This document shows positions 21,048 to 32,494 of a stretch of 64,000 bases of DNA, in pieces. The notes below the pieces were generated by a model that did not search any database, was not told the DNA's origin, and saw only the letters and a list, made by a program, of their open reading frames with translations. Source of the DNA: Acholoe squamosa (lineage: Eukaryota; Annelida; Polychaeta; Phyllodocida; Polynoidae). The stretch spans positions 13,857,501 through 13,921,500 of the forward strand of contig OX439041.1 in the NCBI GenBank assembly GCA_949317995.1, read 5' to 3'. The first letter of the stretch is position 1. Each line of letters opens with the position of its first letter. The translations under genes and the position numbers were made by a program.

Positions 21048-22088
21048 ATGATTAACAATTATTATGCACCTACCTATAGGCCTAATATTGACGGGCTGAG
21101 GGACCAAGGCGTCGTGGCCATCAGACGCCTGTACTCGAGGCGAGAACAGCGCCCACTAAACATTTATGTGTGCACCTTTGCCTCACCAGCGCGCCCTTCG
21201 TACATTTATGTAATGTACAACAGACTCCGGGTAGAAACCTTCTACCCAAACCCCTTGCGGTGCTTCAAGTGCCAAGCATTTGGACACCACAGCGACAGAT
21301 GCCGGTCGAAAGCCAGATGCCTTAATTGTGCATCGCAGGACCATGAAAAAGATAGCTGCACATCTTCCCCTTTCTGTCCCAATTGCAAAGGAGACCACGC
21401 AGCGAATTCCCCAGCTTGCCCTCAGTGGCTGCTGGAGAAAAAAGCCATCCGTCTAAAAGAGGACGAAGATATCCCCATGTGGGAGGCACGAAAACGGGTT
21501 ACTCCCCAAAAGCCCCATCTGCAGCAACGAACTTTTGCCGCGGCAACAAAGACCACACAGTCGATCCTGGATGACCTAAAGGACATCCCGGTCGCAACAT
21601 TGAGGGAGTTAGTCAAAGCCCTTCTCCACTTTATTAAGGCAGCCGAACTCAAGGAACCAGAACAACAGAAGAAACAAAAAGAGGCGGAAGGTATACAGCC
21701 GGAAACCCCTGCTAAAACCCAAGAACCAACCAAAAAACCAAGCAGACACCACGAAGACAGCCAAGAGAAGACCCCACAGCTGGCAACCCCTAATGTCAGG
21801 GAACCACCTGTGGCAAGCTCCTCTGACCAAACAGGGAAAACGTCACTACCTGGAGGTGCCCCCCTCCAGGAGGTGGTAACCCCTAAGCATTCTAATAAGC
21901 CAACGTGGGGTGGGGCTAGACTTTCTTTCACCGAGAAAAGCCCACCCACACCACCAGAAAATCAGCCAAGCACTAAGAAAACCAAAAAGGATAAGAAAAA
22001 CCAGAAACCTCAACTCAATACTGGGGCAAAAACTTCCCCATCTGGGCGAGTCACCAAAGGGGCAACGCGCCCGGTTAGCTACCCCTAA
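21048..22088 (+). CDS. Non-LTR ORF1 (Gag-like, zinc-knuckle), N-terminus missing
   Basis: The frame is open from 21,003 and the first ATG is at 21,048, but family members normally have a longer N-terminal part, so this start is probably fortuitous. Three zinc knuckles follow one another: CFKC..GH..C (CX2CX4HX4C, from residue 72), CLNC..H..C (CX2CX4HX4C) and CPNC..H..C (CX2CX3HX6C). Upstream of them is the short conserved stretch with FYPNPLRCF. The second half is Lys/Pro/Glu/Gln-rich and disordered. ORF1 proteins coat element RNA. The stop lies 21 bp before the ORF2 ATG. Confidence 0.8.
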   Translation: MINNYYAPTYRPNIDGLRDQGVVAIRRLYSRREQRPLNIYVCTFASPARPSYIYVMYNRLRVETFYPNPLRCFKCQAFGHHSDRCRSKARCLNCASQDHEKDSCTSSPFCPNCKGDHAANSPACPQWLLEKKAIRLKEDEDIPMWEARKRVTPQKPHLQQRTFAAATKTTQSILDDLKDIPVATLRELVKALLHFIKAAELKEPEQQKKQKEAEGIQPETPAKTQEPTKKPSRHHEDSQEKTPQLATPNVREPPVASSSDQTGKTSLPGGAPLQEVVTPKHSNKPTWGGARLSFTEKSPPTPPENQPSTKKTKKDKKNQKPQLNTGAKTSPSGRVTKGATRPVSYP

Positions 22089-22109
22089 AACACTAACTAA
22101 TTATAAATT

Positions 22110-25100
22110 ATGGGTAAAACACATAATAACACAATAGTTCAGTGGAACTGCAACAGTTTCCGTAACAAACCCCAAGAAGTGGCCCTACTATGTCAAACAT
22201 ACAACCCCATAGCCATTTGCTTACAAGAGACTAAAACTAAGGTTAAACTTAAAGGATACACAGTATACCAAAAAGAAGGAACACTAGACCAACAGGGCAG
22301 AAGCCTTGGGGGTGTGGCAATCCTAGTAAAAGGAACAGTTATACAGTCAGAGATTCCACTAAATACCCAACTGCAAGCAGTAGCATCCCAAATCACCTGT
22401 GAAAAATCTGTCACTATCTGTAATTTATATTGTCCACCATCACTGCCCTACCCAAGTCTACAGGACTTGACAAATCTAATTAAACAACTACCCAAACCCT
22501 TCTTCCTCCTTGGGGATTTTAATGCCCACAATACCATCTGGGGCAGCCCCAGAAATGACCAGGAAGGCATTCTCATTGAGGATCTCATCAATGAACAAAA
22601 CCTTTGCCTGCTGAACACTGGAAAACCAACCTATTACAGTGCAGCCTCTAAAACCTGGACACACATTGATATTACACTCTGCAGCCCATCCATATTCCTA
22701 GACTACTCCTGGGATGTTGCAGAAGACAGTCATGACAGTGATCATACCCCAATCCTCATAGAACACATCCATCAAGGTCCCATGGACAAAATACCTAAAT
22801 TGAAGTTGTATAAAGCAGACTGGGAGACATTCCAGGAACTCAGTAAAAAGGAACTCAATCTCGAAAAGCTACTACAAAAGGAAGACCCTATGGCTACCTT
22901 TACAGCCACCCTCCAAACAATAGCAGAAAAGAGCATTCCAAAAACTTCCAACAAATCTAAAACCAAAGATAAACCCTGGTTTAATGATGAATGTCGAGAA
23001 GCCCGCAAGATGCGACTAGAAGCTGAAAGGACTTACAAAAAGAACCTAATCATACCCAGTCTCATCGCCTGGAAAAGGGCTAAGGCACACGCCCGAAGAA
23101 CCTTTCGCCAGGCCATGAAGGAAACCTGGATGGCCTATGTCTCCAAGGTTAACAGCAATACACCAATGTATAAGATCTGGAAGATGATCAGGAAGATGAA
23201 AGGCAAAGACACTACAACATATGTGCACCATTTGCAAATTGGTAGGAGAAAAATAACAGATACCAAAGAAATTGCTGATAGCATCGGTTCAACACTGGCA
23301 GAAACATCTTCTCTAAATGGAGGCACACAGAGCTTCAATGCTCACCGGAGGAAGGCAGAAAGAACGCCCATTGACTTTGGCAACAACAGAGATGAAGACT
23401 ACAACCTAAAGTTCTCAATGGATGAGCTGAAGACAGCCCTGGGGAGCAGTAACAACAGTTGCCCAGGTCCAGACAACATCCCTTATGAGTTCCTACGACA
23501 GCTACCAGAACCCTCGAAACAGTGTTTGCTTGGTATCATGAATAACATTTGGGAAACAGGTACCTTTCCACCACACTGGCGAGAGGCCATAGTGCTTCCA
23601 TTCCCAAAACCAAGCAAAGACTTGTCAAACCCAAAGAACTATAGACCCATAGCTCTAACGAGCTGCATCTGCAAAACCCTCGAAAGAATGGTAAACACCA
23701 GACTGGTCTGGTACCTAGAAAAGAAAAAGATCCTTAAGACAGAGCAATGTGGCTTCAGAAAGGGTCGCTCGACACAGGATGCCCTAACTACCCTGAAGCC
23801 AGAGATAGGCCGAACATTATATGTTGATGATTTCTTCATGTGTTTCCGTGGCAAGAGCCTGAGAACCATTGAACGACACCTCCAACTTGCCATAGATGAA
23901 ACAGTGAAGTGGGCAGACCAAAATGGCTTCCGATTTTCTCTAGACAAGACATCAGTTATGCACTTCCACTACCGCACTACAACAGACAACCAAATATTGA
24001 AATCAACAACAAACGTATTTCTGTAGTGGAAAATACCAAATTCCTTGGGCTAGTCATAGATCGCAAACTTATCTTTGATAAACATATTAAGTACCTCAAG
24101 GATAAATGTAACAAAGCTTTCAACCTACTGAAAGTAGTGGCACATCCATGCTGGGGTGGAGACTAGGACACACTCCTCAAACTATATAGAGCACTGGTCC
24201 AGTCTCAACTGGACTATGGTCTGTGTATTTATGGATCAACCTGGGCGACATACCTAGCAATGGCAGAGCGGATCCAGAGCCATGGACTACACATTTGTTT
24301 GGGAGCATTCAGAACATCCAGAATTAAGAGTTTGCAAGTCGCTGCTAGAGAACTACCCTTAGCCCTTAGACGAGAGAAACTCTCCCTTGAATATGCTATC
24401 CGGATTGCCACAAATCCTAACAACCCAGCCGCAGCATTGTTGACAAACCCCAAGCACAAGGCAAAATATGAAGCAAAGAAGAACCAATACATTGCACCCC
24501 TCCGGGTGAGGGTATCCCACCTATTAGAAGAAGCGGGAATGTCTCTGGATAATGTACTTAATGTAGAGTACCCGGAAATGCCCCCATGGACATATCACAA
24601 ACCAGAGGTCAGAATGGACCTTACCGCGCTTAAGAAAGGGGTAACATCTAGCACCACATATCAAGCAGCATTCAATGAACTGCGTGATAGTTACAGAGAT
24701 CACGTACCAATCTACACCGACGGATCACATATGGCAGACAAAACAGCATCTGCAGCCGTTCTAGGACCCCATGCCTTCAAAGAACGCCTGCCAGACGAAG
24801 CCTCCATCTACACAGCAGAGCTACATGCGTTATACCTAGCACAAGATCACATTGAGACATCAGAAGGCAACAACTACCTGATTGTATCTGACTCCAAATC
24901 ATCACTGTCAGCAATGCAGCATAGCAAGTGGACACACCCTCTCGTGAAAAGAGTGTTGGAACGACACAATAGTCTTGCTCTAGCTGGAAAGAAGATAGCG
25001 TATGCTTGGGTACCAGGCCATGAAGGAATCCATGGCAATGACCTAGCAGACGTTGCTGCCAAGGATGCAACAAATCAAGTTCCAATAGATATGCCTCCAC

Positions 25101-25501
25101 CATCAGAGGACCTCAAACGGAAAATCAGGAAATACATCCACCAAAAGTGGCAAGAGTCATGGGACGCTGAAAGAGACAATAAACTCTACAAAATACAGCC
25201 CAAGATAGGCACAACCAAGAAAGCCAAATACAAGAGCAGAAGAGAAGAAATTGTCATGAACAGACTAAGAATAGGCCACACCAGACTAACGCATTCACAC
25301 CTCATGAAGAGAGAACCCAGACCGCTTTGCAACAGGTGTCAAAAACACCTGACGGTGGAACATTTCCTTGTGGAATGTAGCCAGTGCCCCATCAGGGCAC
25401 AATACCATCAATGTACAACACTGAAAGAGTTATTTGATACCTGCAGACCGGATACAATACTTGCATATGTCAAGAACCTGGGATACTACAGTCAAATTTA
25501 A
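22110..25501 (+). pseudogene. Non-LTR ORF2 (endonuclease-RT-RNase H), disrupted
   Basis: ATG at 22,110. Residues ~1-225 are an APE-like endonuclease (WNCNSF, QETK, GDFNAHN, SDHTPI). RT begins ~residue 430 (GPDNIPYEF, YRPIALTS, GFRKGRSTQDAL). About residue 567 it jumps to TLYVDDF, so the RT segment with the first catalytic aspartate, usually well over 100 residues, is deleted. The frame ends at 24,026. The thumb continues in another frame to a TAG at 24,164-24,166, and the last part (24,260-25,501) is in a third frame. That part carries RNase H (YTDGS, AELHAL, SDSKSS, GNDLAD) and a CNRC-x8-H-x4-C finger. It is inactive. Confidence 0.88.
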
Positions 25502-25593
25502 ACAGTAGAAACTTTCTTCCATAAAACCTTTAGGCACAAATAGCCATCACCAGTAGCTGACGTGCCGTAAAACACTAACTAACTAACTAACTC

Positions 25594-26413
25594 TGCCACC
25601 TAGTGACTATTGCAGGTACCATTTACCCAGGCCCTTACACAGTCATAAATCTGAGATGCCACTCACTGGTGCCTGAAAATTCAGAAATTACCCTGATTAT
25701 CTCAATTTCCAATAGTTAATGCTTTAAGGAAACACCTTAAAAGTTATGAAAAGTGACATCTTTTACATTTATGTGTGTGCCCAGCTGGTGGAGCCCTCTG
25801 TTGTTATTATATTGAAAACTAGGCAAATAGGCCCAAAAACAAGCTCCAAAAAGTTGCCTGGCGATCTCTGGGGATTGGCACTATCAATCTCATTCCAAAA
25901 ACATCCTGTTCTCATAGTTTAGAGCTTTTTGTAGCAGTTTCCCGCTTTTACCCCATCATTATTTTGAGTGCTTATTTGAATAGAAATTTTGTGTATAGGT
26001 GGCCATAAAAATATTGGGAGGATAGTTTGAAGAGAGTAGATATATTTTAAAAAAGAAACTTGTTAAAGTGTTGATTTCCAGTTAAATCGTGGTTATTCTC
26101 CCAAAGGTCAGGTTAAACAAGAAGGCATGGATAGATCTGCAGGGCATTTAAAAATGATATCTACAGCTATAATTTTGAAATGCCCTCCTGAGGTGAATGT
26201 GAACCAGGCAGGTAGCTTGAAGTTTTTCAATAGATGTCCCCATTAAAGAGTGAAAATTAAGCCTAATTCTTTATATATGGGTTGCTGCCATCCAAGATCA
26301 TCTTTGAGCAAGTTAATAGATGTCTAAACATTGTCCCTATCCAGAATGGGGGCCTTCTAGAAAAGTGACATTAACTATAGCATCAGACAGGGGAGGCAAA
26401 ATCAGCCTGACCA
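25594..26413. other. Noncoding, nothing recognised
   Basis: AT-rich intergenic sequence downstream of the non-LTR tail. No gene or clear repeat. Confidence 0.4.
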
Positions 26414-26433
26414 TCCGGCCACCCTACTTCAAG
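26414..26433 (-). repeat. Inverted repeat, right copy
   Basis: TCCGGCCACCCTACTTCAAG, the inverse of 21,010-21,029 apart from one base. It could be the other end of a DNA transposon into which the non-LTR element inserted. Confidence 0.6.
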
Positions 26434-26772
26434 ACATTACGGGGCCTCAAATAGTGGGAAATATTATTACTACGCTCTTGACCTGCCTTGATATATGTCC
26501 ACTATGGCAAGCATAGGACTACTTCAGCCAAAAATAACTATATTCCAGCGTGACTCAGGTAAGAGGATTAGATGGGCCCAGCTTGCCCCAGATCTCCAGA
26601 TCTACAGTAACATAGCAGATGACTGTACCTTATTATGTGTATATCCATAATTCATAGCATTGTTAGTATGTGTACATTCCTTCTGTCTCTGTCAACACTG
26701 TAGATACCATAAAAGGACTGCATGGTGCCTCCAGGTTTATGTTCCTTTAGACCAATAGTCCACTAGGCACCT

Positions 26773-27959
26773 CAGGACCCTGTTTCAATAGATCCTATGA
26801 CAGGTTCAGCCAGCTACGACTGGAGATGGTCTTAATCTTACCAGCTGATCTTAGGATTTTGGCCATAGTGATGAAATAGCTGGCTACATTACTGGGTGAT
26901 TGTACTGCCTACTGGCTAAATAGCCACCAGAGCAGTGACTCAATAAGGGATGCTTGTATGATAGGCCTCTATGTAAATGATTTTTGGGTAGACTTAGCTG
27001 CAGCCCTCTGCACTCCTTTGATCAAATGTAGCCAAGCTGTGCTCTTTGATTTAATCATATAAGTATTCTCTATATTATAATCCAAAAGGTCTTGCAGGCC
27101 ACTCATAGAGGTTGAGTAGCCTTCCTATATATAGTATCCCTGGCCTCAATCATCCTCTGAGAGATTGTGGGATCATAACATCTCTGATTTTTTTTTTATC
27201 TAGCCTATGCATTGATTTTGCAAGATTATTCCAATTAATTGTGTTGTGTATTATATATGGGATTCTAGAAAAATATAAGCAGTATGCAGAATCATGACTA
27301 TGGACCTTATTTAAAACTATGATCCATTTTCTTGAGAATTGACCATGTGTGTGACTGTGCAACCAGGTGGGATCACCATTATATAGTTAGGGACGAGTCA
27401 TTTATTGCCAGGTGGGGGAGGGTTCATGGATTTTGGTGGATGGGCAGATTTTTTTTCTGTAAAAAGAACTGATTTTGCAAAATGCCCCCCCCCCCAATAA
27501 AAATTAGATACACATGTGGAATGACGCATTGTGATGGGTATTTGAATTGCCTGTATTTAGTTTTAACTGCCCACCCCCAGTTTGAAGTGTTTTTTTTTGT
27601 TTTGCCCCCCCCACCAAAGGAGTCTTTTCATAATGACCCCCCTATATTTAACAAGCCCCCCACTTGGCAATTAATGACTCGTCCCTAACTGCAGCCCTAT
27701 GCTCTTTTGAACACAGGAGTGCATACTAGACCATGAAGGAGGTATGACTGGTCACTATGTAGCCAATAGTGGCTCCTGTGACTGGGTGCTATGACTTCAT
27801 AGTGGTGTGTATTGAGTCAGTAGTTGAATAAATAACAGCTGTTATTTTGAGGCCTGTACTGTAGCTCACTATGTAGTCACTGGTATGGAGGCATTTCTTA
27901 TACCTCCCACTACGATTTGAGGCCATCCTGTCGTGGAAACTATTGAAACACGATCCTGG
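26773..27959. mobile_element. TIR element, copy 1 (~1.19 kb)
   Basis: The left end has a decayed terminal repeat (CTGTTTCAATAG...GACAGGTTCAGCC). The right end finishes with GTGGAAACTATTGAAACACG then ATCCTGG. The ~270 bp at each end match copy 2 (26,785-27,050 with 28,150-28,410; 27,690-27,959 with 28,972-29,240), while the centres differ. No transposase frame is seen, so it is nonautonomous. Left part and right part are in the same order in both copies. Confidence 0.7.
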
Positions 27960-28142
27960 CTGACTTTTGCCATACATTTCTCACACAAAAGTCGACCAAA
28001 GAGGCCCAGTACCGGGGGCCCAGTGGACTATTGGTCTTGGTCGTTCTGTTGGCCGCTAGATACCTCCGTCGGCAGCGACAGCCAATCACCACCATTAAAT
28101 ATTATGGAAAAGGTTGCCAACCCCAGGGTCCGTGGATACTGT
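27960..28142 (+). other. 183-bp GC-richer segment between two TIR elements, open in one frame
   Basis: One plus frame stays open through the segment and encodes a hydrophobic stretch (SGLLVLVVLLAARYL) then a basic one (RRQRQP). It differs in base composition from its flanks. It might be a stranded exon or signal-anchor fragment; I cannot name a family. Confidence 0.25.
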
Positions 28143-29240
28143 CCAGGATCGTGTTTCAATAGTTTCCACGACAGGTTCAGCCAGCTACGACTGGAGATGG
28201 GTCAGATCTTAGCAGGTGATCTTAGGATTTTGGCCTTGGTGACTAAATAGCTGGCTACATTACTGGGTGATCATACTGCCTGCTGGCTAAATAGCCACCA
28301 CAGCAGTGACTCAATAGGGGATCCTGGTATGACAACCCTGCATGTGAATAATTAGTGGGTAGCCTTAGCTGCTGCCCTCTGCACTCCTTTGCTCAAATGT
28401 ACCCAATCTGTGCTCTTTACACTACTACCTAAAACCCTGTGGCCAGCGCCTTTGGCTCTGGGATGGCAGTTTTTTTTCCTAAAGAATAAAATATCATTTG
28501 GAAAAGTGTGGTGTTTCACCTAAGAATTGAGCATTACGTCCACACATGGGCCAACTATGTAGTTACTAGTATGCAGTGGTGTAGATAGAGCACTAGGCCT
28601 TACAAAGCTGTCATGCCTGTCATACCCAACCCTCACCCACCATGGCTTTCTAATAAAATTACAAAGGATATCACACTTAGCTGACACCTCAGCCCTACTA
28701 TTAAGAAAGAATAACAGAGCATTTTTAATACAATTAGGTCATTAGATATAGATCTATCATATGTGATTTGAAAGGGAATTATCTAGAACAATTATACATC
28801 ATTTGGCCTGGGGGGTCTTGGTTGTCTTCCTAAACCCACCTAAAACTGGCCCATCAGGCCCCTATTCAAGGCCTGGCCCCTATTGATTTGACAGCCCTCC
28901 TACCCCAGCCCCTATTCAAGGGAGGCTGCTATTCAAGGCCCGGCTCCTATATGAGACATTACGGTAGTTACTGCAGCCCTATGCTTATTTGAACACAGGA
29001 GTGCATACTAGACCATGAAGGAGGTATGACTGGTCACTATGTAGCCAATAGTGGCCCCTACGACTGGGTGCTATGACTTCATAGTGGTGTGTATTGAGCC
29101 AGTAATTGAATAAATAGCAGCTGCTATTTTGAGGCCTCTACTGGAGCTCACTATGTAGTCACTGGTATGGAGTCATTTCTTACACCTCCCACTACGATTT
29201 GAGGGTGTCCAGTCGTGGAAACTATTGAAACACGATCCAG
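28143..29240. mobile_element. TIR element, copy 2 (~1.10 kb)
   Basis: Begins CCAGGATCGTGTTTCAATAG and ends with its inverse, 27-30 bp of terminal inverted repeat. Its left TIR is the exact inverse of the right TIR of copy 1. The centre (28,410-28,970) holds CCTATTCAAGG-type words and no transposase. A lone copy of the TIR lies at 36,268-36,285. Confidence 0.7.
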
Positions 29241-29791
29241 ATATCAGTTGCTAGAGCGTCCAAATTGGGTTGTAGGAAACGGGCCTAACACACTTGATAT
29301 ATACCATAAAACCCCCTTGTGCATAAAAAGACATGCAGAAGAATACATTATCATCAATAGCCTACCAATAATGGGATGGGGATGGGGCTGTCTCCGTGTA
29401 AGTTTTATGCATCGATCTAAGAATATAATAAGATGTTCCATCCAAGATGCATCACTGGAAATACATAAAGTGGGCCCGCAGCATTTGTAAATCTTCCAGT
29501 ATGAATAAAGGAATACTTACTAACACAAGACGGACCCGTGAGTGATGGATGGGTGGGAGTTCAGCTCTGTATTAATTATTTCATGTTATTTTGAAATGGA
29601 AATGATTGAATTCAATGAATTTAGCATCTAAATAAGTGACATGATCATGAGTGGGGTATAAGACATGTTATCCAATAGGGTTGTGCAGATCGGCATTTTT
29701 GTCGATACATTGTTGTTATTCACATGAAATTCCCTCATTCCCAACTTTGGAATAAGCTATAAACTGAACTATGGGTCTGAAACTCCTATAG

Positions 29792-29798
<7 letters not shown>
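29241..29798. other. Noncoding, nothing recognised
   Basis: No gene seen. Words near 29,620-29,640 (TTTAGCATCTAAATAAGT) recur at 52,115-52,135. Confidence 0.4.

Positions 29799-29844
<46 letters not shown>
29799..29844. repeat. (TA)n microsatellite
   Basis: About 22 TA units directly abutting the solo LTR. Confidence 0.95.
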
Positions 29845-29847
<3 letters not shown>

Positions 29848-30315
29848 AATGCAGAAGTATCACACAACTCGGCTTCTGGTAATTAATGACACTTTATTGC
29901 CTGGCATTCTCTGCCACACCAGCTAAGTATCCTTGTGTAAATCCTAGCCTATGGAGGGGAAGCCTGAAGATGTAGACACCAGCACCTGTGGATCCAGACT
30001 GACTCAAGGTGTCGATCCCCTCCTATTTATATGCTTCCCGTTCCTCCAACGCTGGCATCTCCGACAGAGATCCAGCGTCGGAGGAACCCTCCTCCGAACG
30101 CAGGTAAATAGAACGTTTTGGTGTGACTCTGAGGTCGGCGGCTCCTCCGCCCCCGCACCAGGACGGTTTTGGCATCGCCCCCGACCCCTCGGTCTACACC
30201 AACATACATATATGGTAATACGAGAACGTCTGACGTGACTCCGGGGCCGGTGGTTCCCCTGCCTCCGCAACAGGACAGCTCCGCCACCACCCCTGACCCC
30301 TCGGTCTACGCCACA
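29845..30315 (-). mobile_element. Solo LTR in reverse orientation (unrelated to A/B)
   Basis: On the minus strand it starts TGTGGCG at 30,315 and ends GCATTACA at 29,845, about 471 bp. A TATAAATA box lies at ~30,030, and AATAAA (29,898-29,893) follows about 130 nt later, the order expected of U3-R-U5. Two ~86-bp direct repeats (30,111-30,196 and 30,225-30,309) form a tandem U3 block. Both flanks are TA repeats, so a target duplication cannot be read. Confidence 0.6.
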
Positions 30316-30318
30316 ATA

Positions 30319-30366
30319 TATACATATATATATATATATATTTATATATACATATATATATATATG
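30319..30366. repeat. (TA)n microsatellite
   Basis: Imperfect TA/ATAC repeat on the other side of the solo LTR. Confidence 0.9.
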
Positions 30367-30672
30367 TAAAACCCTGCATATAAGTCACAATAATTATACT
30401 AACTTCTTGGAGATTTGATAAGCCACAGTAGGCCTCTAGAATGGTCGAAAAATGAGGCTTATACGTGGGGGGTTACAGTAGGTTGCTATTGGTGTCTAAA
30501 ATACTTCAATGTTGAGATAAGGCATTGATGGACTCTCTACTATTAGACGGCTCATCACCCAGATAGCAGGTAGGATAACACTTGTTCAAGGCCAGGGGTG
30601 GAAAAAGTCAACAACACTTGCTAAAGTACTTTGCTTTAGGCGTAGCTATCTAATAAGTTGCCTTCCCCTTAA

Positions 30673-31590
30673 GGTGGGTCGCTACCATTGAATCAAAGAT
30701 CCGAGATTTTCTTCATTTTTCTCCGAGAGTTACAAAAAATCATCTAGAATAAGAATATGAAAAGAGAATTAGGGGGTCCCAGGCTACTTTTTTTTTCTTT
30801 GTACAGATTTTTGGAAAATTAAAGTATTTCCCCTAAAAAAATCAGAAAAAATGGACTAAAATTTGAGAAATTATTCTGCAACAACTATCAAACACAGAAA
30901 TATGAAAACTCACAAGGTGAATGTTCTAGTATTCCAGTTTATCAAGATTTTTTTCCTTTTCCTCCAATTACAAGGGATTATGGGTAAATTTCTCACATTT
31001 AGGCAAAAAAGGAGGATAAATTTCCCCAATTCTTTTATGAGAAAAGCGATTAGATCATCCGTCTCTAGACACTAGATTTTTCTTAAAACTTTCTGAAATA
31101 TTCTTCAGTTAATTTGCTTTTAAATGGGAGTAATTTTGATATGAGGTCCCATGCATAATTGTATACTTTTGGTCATTTAAAATTAAAAAAAAAATATTTG
31201 AAAAATTAACTAAATTCCATATTCAAAGCACTGCATGATGGGTAAAATATATAAATTATTGGCAAAACATTGTTTCATTACATGCCCTCAATCATTGTGA
31301 GCAGTATATCACAATTAAAGCATTGTCTAGGTAATATGAGTGGTATAATTGTAAGGTCCAAAAGAATGTCAGAAAATGAAGAAAATAATTCAGATGTAAA
31401 TATGCCAAAATTTAAAGTTATCATAAAATGAACAGTTTTGATCAAAATCCCCCAAAAATTGTCTAGACACTTAGGGCACTTTTAGGGATGTGCCTACCAA
31501 AAATGATCTCATTCTGAAGAAAAAAAAAACAATATGACATATTGTGCAGAAACCTGTGAGTAGGCTCAATTTCAATGGTAGTGACCCACC
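30673..31590. mobile_element. TTAA-flanked nonautonomous DNA transposon (918 bp)
   Basis: TTAA at 30,669-30,672 and 31,591-31,594 flanks a 918-bp AT-rich segment. Its ends are GGTGGGTCGCTACCATTGAA and the inverse of GGTGGGTCACTACCATTGAA (19 of 20 match). A TTAA duplication with GG ends is typical of piggyBac and Kolobok-type elements. The only plus ORF (30,863-31,075) has no transposase resemblance. Confidence 0.75.
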
Positions 31591-31594
31591 TTAA

Positions 31595-32494
31595 CAGCAG
31601 GAAGAGAGGGGGGGGCATCGATATCTTCATCTAGACCTTCGAGCAAATTCTCCCTATGCAACCGTGTAATCCCTGAATTTGGGAGAATGATAAAAGCCAC
31701 CCCTGAGGCCCAAAATTGTTTCCCCATTATAGTCTATGCACCCTCACTTTTATAAGCTGCAGCTTATATGCATCGGGTTTATGTTGAGGTAATGAGAATA
31801 AATTAGGGGCCCTCCATAAATGATGTTTGTCTCACGGCAAGGGGTGGCTTGGGAAAGGGCTCCAATACATTCGTTTCTATTGTAAAGGCTTGACAAAGTG
31901 GGAAGGGGACAAAATTGTTCAAATAAGACCCCCCCCCCCTGTTATTAGATTATCACCCCCCAAGGGGTTTGTGGTTATATTCCTATACAATGGAGAACAG
32001 AGCTGTTTAGAAAGCCTAGAGGTTTCCCAGCGCATTGGACCCACGAGGTGCTGTACTTGCAGGCCTGTAGTTGCCTGAGTTCCACTAAGTGAGTTGTTCA
32101 AAGCAGGGTTCCAGCGTAGAGCCTCCATGAACTGCCAGCATACCAGTGTACCGTCCGCTCGTCAGTCCATCCTCAGACATAGCACGGAGTATACATATGT
32201 GTGCATCTCTACTCCAGGCATACCAAGGTAAGGGGCAGCCCACATACTTTTAGTTTTACTTACTGTAATGTGTAAAAAGCACAATACTTACACAGTGTAT
32301 GCAACATCTGTGCAACATGCCTACATGCATTCTTTCTAATGTAAAACCCTGCATATGAGTCAAGCCTTTGACTATGTGAGGAGCTATACTATAGTATATA
32401 TAGACCTATACCTAAACAGGTTTAGTTCTGTTCTGCTTAAAACATGTACTTGCCCTTAAGCTGCACCCTTTCTTTAGGCTTATCATCAGTCTAT
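31595..32494. other. Noncoding, nothing recognised apart from a CCCTGCATATGAGTCA word
   Basis: AAAACCCTGCATAT(A/G)AGTC occurs at 30,367 and 32,341 and hints at another short repeat family. No gene. Confidence 0.4.

Larger units (their letters stand above)
21030..25593 (+). mobile_element. I-group non-LTR retrotransposon, 5'-truncated and decayed
   Basis: ORF1 has zinc knuckles, ORF2 encodes an APE-type endonuclease, an RT remnant, RNase H and a C-terminal CCHC. The 3' end is a short ACTA/TAAC repeat tail (25,572-25,592) with no poly(A). The presence of RNase H places it in the I superfamily (I, Nimb or a relative). The 5' end is lost within ORF1; the boundary at ~21,030-21,090 is approximate. 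Confidence 0.85.

Noticed and set aside
27933-28250. 105-codon plus ORF starting in a TIR
   Set aside because: It crosses the TIRs of two mobile elements and an unrelated spacer, so it is chimeric by chance.
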